DNA of 64,000 bases, taken from NCBI RefSeq assembly GCF_003369835.1, contig NZ_QPMJ01000002.1, positions 992,001-1,056,000 on the forward strand, written 5' to 3'. The position numbers were made by a program, and so were the translations under genes. Within the stretch, counting starts at the first letter, position 1. Every line of letters begins with the position of its first letter. This DNA is from Halorussus rarus. Its GTDB lineage: Archaea; Halobacteriota; Halobacteria; Halobacteriales; Haladaptataceae. Below are positions 1 through 8,930 of this stretch, piece after piece. The notes under the pieces are model-generated. The model saw nothing but the letters and a program-made list of their open reading frames with translations. It was not told the origin of the DNA and made no database searches.

Positions 1-1
1 G

Positions 2-109
2 GCCCAGTACAGTCAGGAGGGCCGTCAGCGCGTACAGACGGGATTTACTTGGAGCGAGACGGTCGACCGAACGACGGAGACGTTACGAAACCTCATTAGA
101 CAACAATGA
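2..109 (+). CDS. Glycosyltransferase-like protein, C-terminal end (partial)
   Basis: An open frame enters from the left edge and ends in TGA at 107-109. It gives about 35 residues with a W-S-E-T-V-D-R pattern and an amphipathic tail, which resembles the last helix of GT4 glycosyltransferases (the usual ending is W..V...E..Y). The stop overlaps the ATG of the next gene in the ATGA arrangement, which supports both reading frames. The catalytic part lies outside the window, so the family call is an inference from the tail and the surrounding glycan cluster. Confidence 0.5.
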   Translation, partial: AQYSQEGRQRVQTGFTWSETVDRTTETLRNLIRQQ

Positions 110-390
110 CTGGAGATTCGACCATTTACTCGACGTTCACAACTGCTGTCTACAACTCACGAATCTACTCCACCATCGGGGCTGTAAGGCAGTGGAGTAG
201 CCATAGCACCGTCGTCCGCATCCTTGACACTCCAAGGATACTCGTCGGACTGCTGCTAATCGTCGTTCTTGCAAGCTTCTTGCGGGTATTGTCTTCGGAT
301 CTTCACGCGGCGTTAAAGTTCATGAGTTTCGTTGTCCTGTTTGTCGTACTCGCCACGTTGCTGTGGCCATTGTTGGAGCTCGTCGAGTAG
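106..390 (+). CDS. Small two-helix membrane protein of glycan cluster
   Basis: A 94-residue protein. The N-terminal half is hydrophilic with repeated short S-x-I-Y-S type segments, followed by two hydrophobic stretches (about residues 45-60 and 70-90) that should span the membrane. The ATG overlaps the stop of the upstream glycosyltransferase-like gene by 4 bases, so it is probably co-translated with it. Its 3' end overlaps the tail of the convergent membrane-protein gene by 78 bases, which is unusual but tolerable for convergent genes. The amphipathic N-terminus loosely recalls the N-terminus of the protein at 28621-29088. Function unknown; a role in glycan assembly is inferred from position only. 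Confidence 0.55.
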   Translation: MTGDSTIYSTFTTAVYNSRIYSTIGAVRQWSSHSTVVRILDTPRILVGLLLIVVLASFLRVLSSDLHAALKFMSFVVLFVVLATLLWPLLELVE

Positions 391-1545
391 TAAACGCTCC
401 CATCGCTCGACGACCGGGGCGGCGAAGACGACCATCAGTAGGACGAACGGGATGCGGTGGCGGATGGTCGTCCCGAAATTCGAGTCGATGAGACCGTATC
501 CTACTACGCCACCGCCGTACACGATTACTAACGTGATTAAGATAGCGTCGTCGAATCGGCACTGAGAGAACGACCGAAACGCGACCACCGTGAGTGCGAT
601 AAGGAGCGGGAGCGAGAGCATTCCCACGAAATCGAATACAGAAGTGACGTGAAGAGGAAACGGTGCATACTGGAAGTAGATTGCCCGGATCGGTGCAACA
701 AGTAACACGTCGAGCCATGACTGATACTGCAGTTCCGTGAGGTAGGCAGCTCCGCCCGTACGGCGGAAAGCGACCCGTGACGTCAGCGTCGCAAGCGGAT
801 ACTGATAGGTGAACAGAGAGAAACCTATCGCCCCACTGAAGACAGCGATCCCAGAGAGCATCGTGAGCGAAATCGGGCGTCGAGCGACGCAGTTTATTGC
901 ATTGAGAGTCGTGCCTGCGGCGCAGCCCAAAACGACCAGAATTGCTAACTCCGGGCGAAGGAGGTAGAGCATGCCGAGACAGGGGATGCCCAACGCTGCG
1001 GCGATACCGTCCCAGCGTCGAAAGGCCCGCACGCCACACGCAAGCGTCGCAAATGTGAGCGCGACCGTCATCGAATCCCGCATCGGGAGTGATAGGAAGA
1101 CGAACGAAACTGGGAGGTACAGCACTACGACGGTGAGGCCCTGCGTCGATTCGACATCGGGATAGAGCCTCGTCGCGAGATATGCGACGGGAAGCGGGAG
1201 GAGAACCGCGAAGAGCGCGTTGAGAACGGAGACGATGGTCGGATCGGGTGTAAATATCGCGTACGCCGTTGCTTGGAATCCGCTGAACGCGCCGACCGTA
1301 CTGGAGGCCTCCGGCAGCCGTCCCCCCGCGAGCACGGTCGCGACCTCGTGAAACTGGTGGATGTCCCACCCGTACGGAAGTTTGGGCAAGATAAATAGCG
1401 AGAAGAGGACGTGAAGCGCCAATGCGATAATACCGGATACCCAGTAGACGCCGCTGCCGTACCGTCGTGCGATGAGTCGAAATACGAGCGTGACCGTCGC
1501 GATCGCGAACAGCAGCGAACTCGCCTGAACGAGGAGGTCGTACAT
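313..1545 (-). CDS. Polytopic membrane protein, polymerase/GT-C-like
   Basis: A 410-residue protein with roughly ten hydrophobic segments. I chose the ATG at 1545 (MYDLLVQ...) because longer versions would overlap the upstream asparagine synthase gene. An acidic periplasm-side motif follows the second helix (GWDIHQF), and a basic IRHRIPF motif lies near the C-terminus. Both patterns are seen in O-antigen polymerase (Wzy-like) and GT-C glycosyltransferase-like proteins. It lies directly after asnB on the same strand with a 13-base gap, so it is probably the last gene of a three-gene operon with the GT4 and AsnB genes. It could polymerise or transfer lipid-linked glycan units at the outer membrane face; the exact activity is not evident. 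Confidence 0.65.
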   Translation of the reverse strand: MYDLLVQASSLLFAIATVTLVFRLIARRYGSGVYWVSGIIALALHVLFSLFILPKLPYGWDIHQFHEVATVLAGGRLPEASSTVGAFSGFQATAYAIFTPDPTIVSVLNALFAVLLPLPVAYLATRLYPDVESTQGLTVVVLYLPVSFVFLSLPMRDSMTVALTFATLACGVRAFRRWDGIAAALGIPCLGMLYLLRPELAILVVLGCAAGTTLNAINCVARRPISLTMLSGIAVFSGAIGFSLFTYQYPLATLTSRVAFRRTGGAAYLTELQYQSWLDVLLVAPIRAIYFQYAPFPLHVTSVFDFVGMLSLPLLIALTVVAFRSFSQCRFDDAILITLVIVYGGGVVGYGLIDSNFGTTIRHRIPFVLLMVVFAAPVVERWERLLLDELQQWPQQRGEYDKQDNETHEL

Positions 1546-1558
1546 GAACACGAATTCG

Positions 1559-3451
1559 TTATGGGTTGAGTACGCCCTGCCGTCGCATTTGCTCGTGCCA
1601 CTGCGCGAAGACGTAGACGCTCCAGAGGAACTTCCCATGTTCGCCGCGACCGGTACAGTGCTGTTTGAAGATATTAAGGACCGCCGCGGTATCCAAGAGA
1701 TCTGTCTCCAGCGACCGAACCGCCCCCTCGAATTCGCCCGCTAGTTCGGTCTTGAACCACTCGCCGACGGGCATGTCGAATCCCTGTTTTCCTCGATCGA
1801 GAATCGGCTGTGGAAGGAGGTCGGCGAATGCTTTTCGGAGGACGCGCTTCCGTGAACGACGGGTGTGTTTGTACGACGTCGGGAGGGAGAACGCGTACTC
1901 AGCGACGTCGACGTCCAGCATCGGAACGCGGACTTCGAGGGAGCTGTACATACTCGCGAGGTCTACCTTCTGTAGCATCTGGTTCGGTAGGGTATATCGG
2001 GTATCGACGGCCTGGATACGGCTAAGCGCTTCCCGTCGCTCCGGTGGAAGGCACGCTCGAACATCGTCGTGCTCGGCCGCAAGCGCTCGCCGTGCGGTCC
2101 GAACCGGGTCGTTCTCGACGGCGCTTACTGCGTCGTCGTCCGGAATGCGCATCCATTCGAAGTGGCGATTCGGCGTCGACTGTTCGCCGCCACGGGTGAA
2201 TTTCTTCGCCTTGCGTACTAGCTCGCCCGTGGTGCTCTCCCGCGATGCCGGGAGTCGGCCGATCGCTGGCTCGATCACGTGGTTTCGAATCCGTCTCGGA
2301 ACTGCTCGATAGTATTTCGAGAGATATTCGCCGCGGTAGCGGTCGTAGCCGGCGAACAGTTCGTCGGCACCATCGCCGGAAAGCGCGACCGTAACGTCCT
2401 GGCTCGTTTTCTGAGCGACGACGTAGGTGGGTAGCAGCGATTGGTCCGCGAACGGTTCGCCGAGTCGACCAAGGACGTCCGGAACGAGGTCACGCACCGT
2501 GGAGGGTGTCACGGTGAAGGTCGTGTGGTCGGTCCCGTGGTACTCCGCCACTTCGTTAGCCGCCCACGTCTCGTCGAACAGTCCCTCTTCGAAGCCGACG
2601 GTGAACGTCTTCACCGGTTCGTCGAGCAACTCCGCCATGACGCCGACGATTATGCTCGAATCGACGCCGCCGCTCAGAAACGTACCAAGTGGGACGTCGC
2701 TCATCAGTCGCTTCTCGACGGACCGTTCGACCCGCGATCGAAGTTCCGACGCGGCGGTTTCGATTCCCGGCTCTTTCGTGTCGATGGAAGGGTCGTAGAA
2801 CGTCGTTCGCTCGCTTCCCGACGCGTCGACGACCATGCATTCGCCGGGACGGAGCTTCCGAACGTTCTTGAACGCGGTCATCGGTGCCGGAATGAAGCCG
2901 AACGCGAAGTACTGCGAGAGCGCCGTTGCGTCGAGACCTCCGTGGTCAATATCCGTTCGGAGCAACGCCGGAAGCTCCGACGCAAACGCAAGGCAGTCGT
3001 CGGATTCCAGCACTAGCAGCGGTTTAATTCCCATCGGGTCTCTCGTCAGAACGAGGCGTTCGCGTTCACCATCCCAGAGCGCGAATGCGAACATCCCTTC
3101 GAGTTGCTCGACGAACGACCGGCCGTGTTCCTCGTAGAGATGGACGAGTACTTCCGTGTCGGTGTCCGTCTGAAACCGGTGGCCCGCTGCTGTTAACGAC
3201 CGGCGAAGCGAACGGTAGTTGTAGATTTCGCCGTTGAACACGACCGCGACGGTTCCGTCTTCGTTGAACAACGGCTGCTGGCCGTCGTCCAGATCGATGA
3301 TGCTGAGTCGTCTGTGTGCCAATCCGACATCCCCGTCGAGGTACACACCCGAGTCGTCCGGACCGCGGTGAGCGAGCTCGTCGTTCATCGCTTCTAGCTC
3401 GCGACGGCCTGGCGGCGATTCCGGCGCAAAGATTCCTGCAATACCACACAT
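1559..3451 (-). CDS. asnB: Asparagine synthase (glutamine-hydrolysing), cluster paralog 1
   Basis: A 630-residue two-domain enzyme. The N-terminus begins M-C-G-I, so Cys2 is the Ntn glutaminase nucleophile. RRLSIIDL and FNGEIYNY follow as in class II amidotransferases. The synthetase domain has the PP-loop SGGVDSS around residue 260. Length fits AsnB (about 600-640). The family makes asparagine from aspartate, glutamine and ATP, but AsnB paralogs in polysaccharide clusters often amidate sugars such as uronic acids. Placement between a GT4 gene (5-base gap) and a membrane protein, and a second copy at 6092-7939, suggest the glycan-modifying role. Function in asparagine supply cannot be excluded. 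Confidence 0.9.
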   Translation of the reverse strand: MCGIAGIFAPESPPGRRELEAMNDELAHRGPDDSGVYLDGDVGLAHRRLSIIDLDDGQQPLFNEDGTVAVVFNGEIYNYRSLRRSLTAAGHRFQTDTDTEVLVHLYEEHGRSFVEQLEGMFAFALWDGERERLVLTRDPMGIKPLLVLESDDCLAFASELPALLRTDIDHGGLDATALSQYFAFGFIPAPMTAFKNVRKLRPGECMVVDASGSERTTFYDPSIDTKEPGIETAASELRSRVERSVEKRLMSDVPLGTFLSGGVDSSIIVGVMAELLDEPVKTFTVGFEEGLFDETWAANEVAEYHGTDHTTFTVTPSTVRDLVPDVLGRLGEPFADQSLLPTYVVAQKTSQDVTVALSGDGADELFAGYDRYRGEYLSKYYRAVPRRIRNHVIEPAIGRLPASRESTTGELVRKAKKFTRGGEQSTPNRHFEWMRIPDDDAVSAVENDPVRTARRALAAEHDDVRACLPPERREALSRIQAVDTRYTLPNQMLQKVDLASMYSSLEVRVPMLDVDVAEYAFSLPTSYKHTRRSRKRVLRKAFADLLPQPILDRGKQGFDMPVGEWFKTELAGEFEGAVRSLETDLLDTAAVLNIFKQHCTGRGEHGKFLWSVYVFAQWHEQMRRQGVLNP

Positions 3452-3456
3452 GCGTT

Positions 3457-4545
3457 CTACGCTCCTCCAGTTATTTGTCGGTATAGTTCGAGGTGCGCCT
3501 CCACGGTCGTCTCAATCGAGAAGTGTTCCCGGACCCGTTCGAGAGCGTCGGAACCCATCTGTTGACGCTTGGCCGGTTCAGAGATGTCAAGCATCGCGTC
3601 AGCTAGCGCGGTCGGTGACTTGGTCGGGACGAGAACGCCGGTCTCAACGTCAGCCACGACCTCGCGGACTCCGGGGATGTCGCTTGCGACGGTAGGCAGC
3701 CCGGCCGCCATCGCTTCGAGGAGGGTGACCGGCATCCCCTCTATGACCGAGGGAAGGACGAACACGTCCGCCCCGGCGTAGTACGGTGCCACGGGCGAAA
3801 CGTGTCCAGGCATCGAGACGTGAGACCCTAGACCGAGGTCCTCGACCAGTTCACGGTGTGCGGAGAATTGGGGTCCATCGCCGAGAATGTGGAGATGGGC
3901 ATTTGGACGCCTCTCACGCACGTGTGCCATCGCACGGATGAGTGTGTCTTGAGACTTCGCCGAGACGCACCGTCCGACGGTGAGGAAGCAAGGGTCGGCG
4001 TCCGGTGAACCAACTGGGTCAGTTGAATTAATCTTTTTGTGGAACGCGTCGACGTCGATTCCATTCTGAATTGTTATCCAGTCATCTTGTTCGCGGTCGC
4101 CTAGGAACGCTCGCTTCACCCCGTCCGAGACTGCCACTGTAACTGTGTCAATCGCTCGAGTGGCCCGTTCGAGCGTTCGAGTTACGAGGTGGTACTTCTC
4201 GGGAATCGTGTGTTGCGTACTGACAATGCATTGGTGTCCGCTTAGTCGCCCAGTGAGCCGCGCCAACGTCTGTGCGTAGGGCAAGTGAGCATGGATTACA
4301 TCAACGTCCGTCCTGCAAAAGAACTCGTACATCTTCCTAATCGCTCTAGGGTCGAATTTGAACGCGGCGTCGAATCCGACGACACGGACCCCTTCAGCAT
4401 CGAACTCCGGTGCGAGCGTCGAATCAGATTCGATGTGACAGATCGTGTAATCGACGCACTCGTCGTCGGTGGCTTCGACGATGCGGAGAATCATGTTCTC
4501 GGCTCCCGCCTGCGTGAGAGAATTGATGACGAAACAGACGTGCAT
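3457..4545 (-). CDS. Glycosyltransferase family 4
   Basis: A 362-residue GT-B fold protein. The N-terminus starts MHVCFVINSLTQAGAE, the usual Rossmann strand followed by the G-x-E acceptor loop. The C-terminal donor domain shows FLTVGRCVSAKSQD and the E-x7-E motif EGMPVTLLE followed by A-M-A-A-G-L-P. It should transfer a sugar from a nucleotide donor to a growing lipid-linked glycan on the cytoplasmic side. It is first in the leftward operon with asnB and the membrane protein. The start region is AT-richer and faces a divergent GT4 gene across a 262-base gap, which should hold both promoters. Donor and acceptor unknown. Confidence 0.88.
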   Translation of the reverse strand: MHVCFVINSLTQAGAENMILRIVEATDDECVDYTICHIESDSTLAPEFDAEGVRVVGFDAAFKFDPRAIRKMYEFFCRTDVDVIHAHLPYAQTLARLTGRLSGHQCIVSTQHTIPEKYHLVTRTLERATRAIDTVTVAVSDGVKRAFLGDREQDDWITIQNGIDVDAFHKKINSTDPVGSPDADPCFLTVGRCVSAKSQDTLIRAMAHVRERRPNAHLHILGDGPQFSAHRELVEDLGLGSHVSMPGHVSPVAPYYAGADVFVLPSVIEGMPVTLLEAMAAGLPTVASDIPGVREVVADVETGVLVPTKSPTALADAMLDISEPAKRQQMGSDALERVREHFSIETTVEAHLELYRQITGGA

Positions 4546-4807
4546 GGTGTGACGGAGGTACTATCTGGCGGTTGTTCTACCAGTGCCTTAAGTGTGCTCT
4601 TCTCCTGATTCCTCGGGCTATCTCACTGCACTCCGTCAAACATATCTATTGAGGTTCGAAACTACCACCGAATGTCCAAAGGAACCGTACTCACGTCGTC
4701 GGTTTCGATGCGTCCCCGTTGGAGAAAAGTCCCGACTGAGGCAGAGTACTGGTTGGAAGGTTGAGACCATGGATTACAATCGAACCCCACAGAGGATGTG
4801 ACTACCT
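4546..4807. other. Divergent intergenic region between two GT4 genes
   Basis: 262 bases without a gene between divergent glycosyltransferases. AT-rich segments could hold both promoters. A GGTTCGAAAC stretch near 4654 looks like a tRNA T-loop, but no cloverleaf could be built around it. Confidence 0.4.
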
Positions 4808-5932
4808 ATGAAGTCATATTCCAAGCCAAGCGTCTGTTTCATCTCCTTAACGGCGTACAGCTACTTTCGCCCTGATCGGACGACCGTCACCGGGGGCGGT
4901 GCAGAACGGCAAATCTATCTCCACAGTCGGAAACTCTCCGCGAAGTTCGACGTTCACGTCGTCGTCGGGGACTACGGACAACCCGTTACAGAAACTATCG
5001 AGGGTGTTACTCTCCACCGGGCGTACACGCCTGGCACTCTCTCCTCTGCAAAACACAAGATCACCGGTATTACCGCGCTTTCGTCGGCGATGCGTCGGGC
5101 GAATGCGGACGTGTACGTGTATCGCGACCACCCGCGAAAAGCGGTGTTCACTTACCTCATTACGCGTTTCCTCGGCAAAAAATGGGTATATAACGTAGCG
5201 AATGACGCAAATATCACTTCACAGGCTGATAATCTGGGAACGCCGATTCGATATCTGTTTAACTTCGCGATGCAGGATGCAGACGGAATTATCGCTCAAA
5301 GCGAGAAGCAGCGTCGACTCATCGCCGAGCGATTCAGCGTCGCCGCGACTACCGTCCCGAACGGCTACCCACGTGCAGAATCGACCCTACCTCATAATGA
5401 ACGCGAGTACTTCCTCTGGGTCGGGAGACTCCACAAAAAGCAAAAGCGGCCCCACAGGTACCTCGACCTTGCCGAAAGACTGCCGGACGAGCAATTTCTC
5501 CTCGTCGGGCCGGCAAGTTCTGACGAGGCATACCAGACGCGACTCGAACGACGAATCGCAGAACTTCCGAACGTGGAGTATCTTGGTCCGGTAGATCCGG
5601 ACGCGATTCACGACTACTATCGGCGGGCAAAAGCGCTCATTAACACCTCAGCGTACGAGGGCTTCCCGAACACGTTCCTCGAAGCATGGCGGTATGCGAC
5701 GCCCGTTTTGAGTCTATCAGTTGACTCCGGTCGATTTCTCAACGAAGCGTCTACAGACAGTTTCGACGGTGATTTCGAACAGTTCGTCACCTCCGTCCGA
5801 ACGTTAGCTGCCGACGATGATATTCGTGAGGACGCGGGGGAGAAAGCCCTCAAAATTTTTACGGAACAATATGCCCTGACGACCGTCGCAGACCGTTATG
5901 CCGACGCACTTCCGATAGAGACGACAGAGTGA
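4808..5932 (+). CDS. Glycosyltransferase family 4
   Basis: A 374-residue GT-B type enzyme. It has an N-terminal Rossmann strand (VCFISLTAYSYF), the GGGAERQ loop typical of acceptor domains, and a donor-binding domain with FLWVGRLHKKQKRP and an intact E-x7-E motif (EGFPNTFLE). It stands alone on the plus strand between two leftward blocks. The C-terminal part resembles the GT4 at 8927-10066 (EGFPNTFL-x-AW, TPV-x-SL), so the two are probably paralogs. Likely cytoplasmic, membrane-associated glycan assembly; sugar specificity not visible. Confidence 0.87.
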   Translation: MKSYSKPSVCFISLTAYSYFRPDRTTVTGGGAERQIYLHSRKLSAKFDVHVVVGDYGQPVTETIEGVTLHRAYTPGTLSSAKHKITGITALSSAMRRANADVYVYRDHPRKAVFTYLITRFLGKKWVYNVANDANITSQADNLGTPIRYLFNFAMQDADGIIAQSEKQRRLIAERFSVAATTVPNGYPRAESTLPHNEREYFLWVGRLHKKQKRPHRYLDLAERLPDEQFLLVGPASSDEAYQTRLERRIAELPNVEYLGPVDPDAIHDYYRRAKALINTSAYEGFPNTFLEAWRYATPVLSLSVDSGRFLNEASTDSFDGDFEQFVTSVRTLAADDDIREDAGEKALKIFTEQYALTTVADRYADALPIETTE

Positions 5933-6091
5933 TTGGTATCGATCTCTGCCATTTACTTCAACTGTGTGTTACAAAGCGGCCTCACACCATCTCGACAAGA
6001 TAGCAAAAGAGGGACTTGTCTTCGGTTAGAAAGCCCATTTACTTATCGTCGATACTCCCGGAACCGCAAGCTTTTCTCCTACCAATCAACG

Positions 6092-7939
6092 TCAATCAAT
6101 GAACCGCTCAAACCAACCCTCCAGCTGGACCATGTCCCATATTCTGTATCCATGGTCTTCCACTTCGCAGATGTGTTCTTCAAGAACACTTTCAAGACCG
6201 TTTGCGTCAAAGGGGTCTCTCTCCCCTAAGCGCGAGACTCGTTCATGGGCAAATTCTCGAAGATCGTCACGGAACCACTCGTTGACCGGAACACCGAATC
6301 CCTGCTTTTTTCGCTCAATGACGGGCTTTGGAAGGACATCAGCAAACGCACGTTTGAGGAGCCATTTTTTCTTTCCTCGTCGCCACTTGTACTTCGCCGG
6401 TATGCGAGCGGCAAACTGGACGAACTCGTGATCGAGAAATGGTGAGCGAACTTCGAGAGAGTGTGCCATACTGGCGCGATCAACCTTCACAAGTAAGTCG
6501 TCAGGGAGGTAAGTATGAACGTCAACGTCCATTATCTGGTCAAGACGTGTGGGTCCGTCCGCTTGTTGGAACGTGGTCTTCAGGTTTGCCAATTCGTCAG
6601 TTTCAGGACCATCCCAAATCTGATCAAGTTGATTTTCGGTGGCGTGGCAGATGAAGCGAGCATACTGCTCAACTGGGTCACCGTTGGCGAGTTCAAGCGT
6701 TCGTCTCGCCAGATGTACGTGGTGTTGGTCACGGAGCCTTTCTGGTAGCATCCGGAGCGCCCCTGCGCCTAGCTTTCGAATGGGCCGTGGTGCTCGCCGT
6801 GCGAGCGAGACGACTTGGTCTTGAGTATACCGGTCGTATCCGGCGAAGTTCTCATCTCCTGCATCACCCGTGAGGACGACGGTGATATCGTCAGCGGCAA
6901 CTTGCGAGACGTAATAAGTGGGGAGCGCTGAGGGATCACCGAACGGCATCTCATAGTGGTCGATCAGTTTCGGGAGAACGTCCATCGAGTCTGGTGTGAC
7001 CGTGTATTCGTGATGGTCTGTATCGTACTGTTCGGCGACTTTCCGGGCAAATGTAAGCTCGTCATACGCCTCCTTGTCAAAACCAATAGAGTACGTTCCG
7101 ACGGGGTCATCGCTTACTTCGTCCATCAGTGCCGTGACGACCGACGAGTCGATACCACCGGAGAGAAACACACCTACTGGAACGTCACTTCGCATCCGCA
7201 GGCGAGTCGCCTCTCGCAGTTCGGTCCGAAGGCGGTCGGCGAGCGTCGACGGAGATGCGTGAAATTGATTCGAGTAAGAGAGGGACCAATACGTATCTCG
7301 ATGGGCCCCTTCTTCGTCGACGATCATGTACTCTGCTGGTGCTAACTGGCGGATGCTTTCGAATCCTGTTCGCGGATGTGGGACGTACTGATAGGTCAAA
7401 TACTCACGGAGTGCGGAAATATCCGGTTCTGCGGATACCGCATCGTCTGCAAGTATCGTCTTAATCGTTGAGCCGAACCATATCGTCTCGTCTTCTAATT
7501 TGTAGAACAACGGTTTCTGTCCGAGTCGATCACGGGCAAGAAACAAACACCCCCGCCGTTCGTCCCAGATGGCGAAAGCGAACATGCCTCGGAGATACTG
7601 TAAACAGTCAACACCGTGTTCTTCGTAGAGGTGAAGGAGAACTTCTGTATCGGTATCTGAGGTGAAGCGATACTGGTCTACCCGCTCGCGGAGTTCTTTA
7701 TAGTTATAGATCTCGCCGTTGAAAACGATATGGACCGTTTCATCTCCGTTTGACATCGGCTGTCGACCTGCTTCGGAGAGGTCTAGGATGCTGAGTCGAC
7801 GGTGAGCGAGAAGTGCAGGACCGTCGGCATAGACTCCCTCTGCATCGGGACCCCGATGGGAAAGACAGTCGTTCATTCGATCTCCGAGGACGGGGTCAGG
7901 CCTCACATCAAACGATACCTTGCCACCTATTCCACACAT
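6092..7939 (-). CDS. asnB: Asparagine synthase (glutamine-hydrolysing), cluster paralog 2
   Basis: A 615-residue AsnB-type amidotransferase. The start at 7939 is fixed by the need for M-C-G-I with Cys2 as nucleophile; an in-frame extension upstream is not conserved-looking. SHRGPDAEG, RRLSILDL and FNGEIYNY are the glutaminase motifs, and SGGIDSS in the C-terminal half is the ATP-pyrophosphatase loop. It is the last gene of a leftward set after a GT2 and a GT4. It is clearly diverged from the first copy at 1559-3451, so it is not a recent duplication. A sugar or uronate amidation role in the glycan is inferred from context. Confidence 0.9.
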   Translation of the reverse strand: MCGIGGKVSFDVRPDPVLGDRMNDCLSHRGPDAEGVYADGPALLAHRRLSILDLSEAGRQPMSNGDETVHIVFNGEIYNYKELRERVDQYRFTSDTDTEVLLHLYEEHGVDCLQYLRGMFAFAIWDERRGCLFLARDRLGQKPLFYKLEDETIWFGSTIKTILADDAVSAEPDISALREYLTYQYVPHPRTGFESIRQLAPAEYMIVDEEGAHRDTYWSLSYSNQFHASPSTLADRLRTELREATRLRMRSDVPVGVFLSGGIDSSVVTALMDEVSDDPVGTYSIGFDKEAYDELTFARKVAEQYDTDHHEYTVTPDSMDVLPKLIDHYEMPFGDPSALPTYYVSQVAADDITVVLTGDAGDENFAGYDRYTQDQVVSLARRAPRPIRKLGAGALRMLPERLRDQHHVHLARRTLELANGDPVEQYARFICHATENQLDQIWDGPETDELANLKTTFQQADGPTRLDQIMDVDVHTYLPDDLLVKVDRASMAHSLEVRSPFLDHEFVQFAARIPAKYKWRRGKKKWLLKRAFADVLPKPVIERKKQGFGVPVNEWFRDDLREFAHERVSRLGERDPFDANGLESVLEEHICEVEDHGYRIWDMVQLEGWFERFID

Positions 7940-7985
7940 TACTAACCGGGTTGGTTCGGGACAATTAACATTTATCGATATATCC

Positions 7986-8930
7986 TTATTTGGCTTTCCA
8001 GCGGTCGCGCAGATAGATTCCCACACCCAAAGGTAACATTAGTAACCAAATAGGTAGAGCGTCACGGGAAAGGCTACGCCGTTGTTCGCAAATTTTCGTA
8101 CCTTGGTGGAAAGAAAATCGGGAGTAATGGACTGCAGACCTAAAGAACTCGATCGGGGCGGCTTGGAACCAATTTAGTTGATTATTAAGTCGTCGTTTGT
8201 GAAGGAGAGAGTGCCCTAAAGCGACATCGCTCGGTTTCGACTTGGTGAGTTGTGAATCGCTATCTTCCTGCCAGTATACCCGGACGACTTCGTTTACATA
8301 TCTTGTACAGTAACGAGTAGCAATCTCATCCCAGACGACTGCCTCAGGAACATACCGCTCACCATCAAGATCAGGAAACGGATGTTCGCGGAGAACGTCT
8401 GTGCGCATAAATCCGGACTTCTCTCCACGAATTCGATGCCGATATCTGTTAGCCAGAATGGTCGAATCGAACACCTCATCCGGGAATTTATCTCCAACAA
8501 TGTCTCCGTCTTGATCAATGCAGAGCCCTGTGATACCTACAAACTTACTTCGGCGACTACTTGGAATTGAGCGCCAATGCTCATGTAGAATTTCAAGGGA
8601 GTTTTGGAGTAGTTTGTCATCTGCGTCAAGTGGATAGAACAACTGGCCTTGAGCGTGTTCAACTCCTATATTGAATGCTTGATGCTTCCCTTGTTTATCG
8701 CTAGGTTGAGTAACAAAATTTATTGGGAATTCTGCCTCTTGTTGCCAAGTGCGAATGAGAGATTCCGTTTCATCAATAGAATTATCATCGACAATCAGCC
8801 ACTCAAAGTCGCGGAAAGTCTGTTCGCAGAGACTTTCATAGGGTCGATGGAGAGTATGCGCTCGCTCATATGTGGGGGTGAAAACGGTGTAGGTGATTCT
8901 GTCTGATTTGGAGTTCTCGCCACTAGTCAC
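7986..8930 (-). CDS. Glycosyltransferase family 2
   Basis: A 314-residue GT-A fold protein. TVFTPTYERAHTL at the N-terminus and WLIVDDNSIDET are the nucleotide-sugar binding motifs, and LDADDKL carries the metal-binding DxD. The start is GTG, overlapping the stop of the preceding GT4 gene in a GTGA arrangement, so the two are translationally coupled. The C-terminal 30 residues hold one short hydrophobic segment ending in a basic tail (RDRWKAK), suggesting peripheral or single-pass membrane attachment. The gene is AT-richer than the window average. Acceptor unknown. Confidence 0.85.
   Translation of the reverse strand: MTSGENSKSDRITYTVFTPTYERAHTLHRPYESLCEQTFRDFEWLIVDDNSIDETESLIRTWQQEAEFPINFVTQPSDKQGKHQAFNIGVEHAQGQLFYPLDADDKLLQNSLEILHEHWRSIPSSRRSKFVGITGLCIDQDGDIVGDKFPDEVFDSTILANRYRHRIRGEKSGFMRTDVLREHPFPDLDGERYVPEAVVWDEIATRYCTRYVNEVVRVYWQEDSDSQLTKSKPSDVALGHSLLHKRRLNNQLNWFQAAPIEFFRSAVHYSRFSFHQGTKICEQRRSLSRDALPIWLLMLPLGVGIYLRDRWKAK

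Noticed and set aside
4640-4680. tRNA-like T-loop (GGTTCGAAAC)
   Set aside because: No acceptor, D or anticodon stem can be formed at the needed distances.
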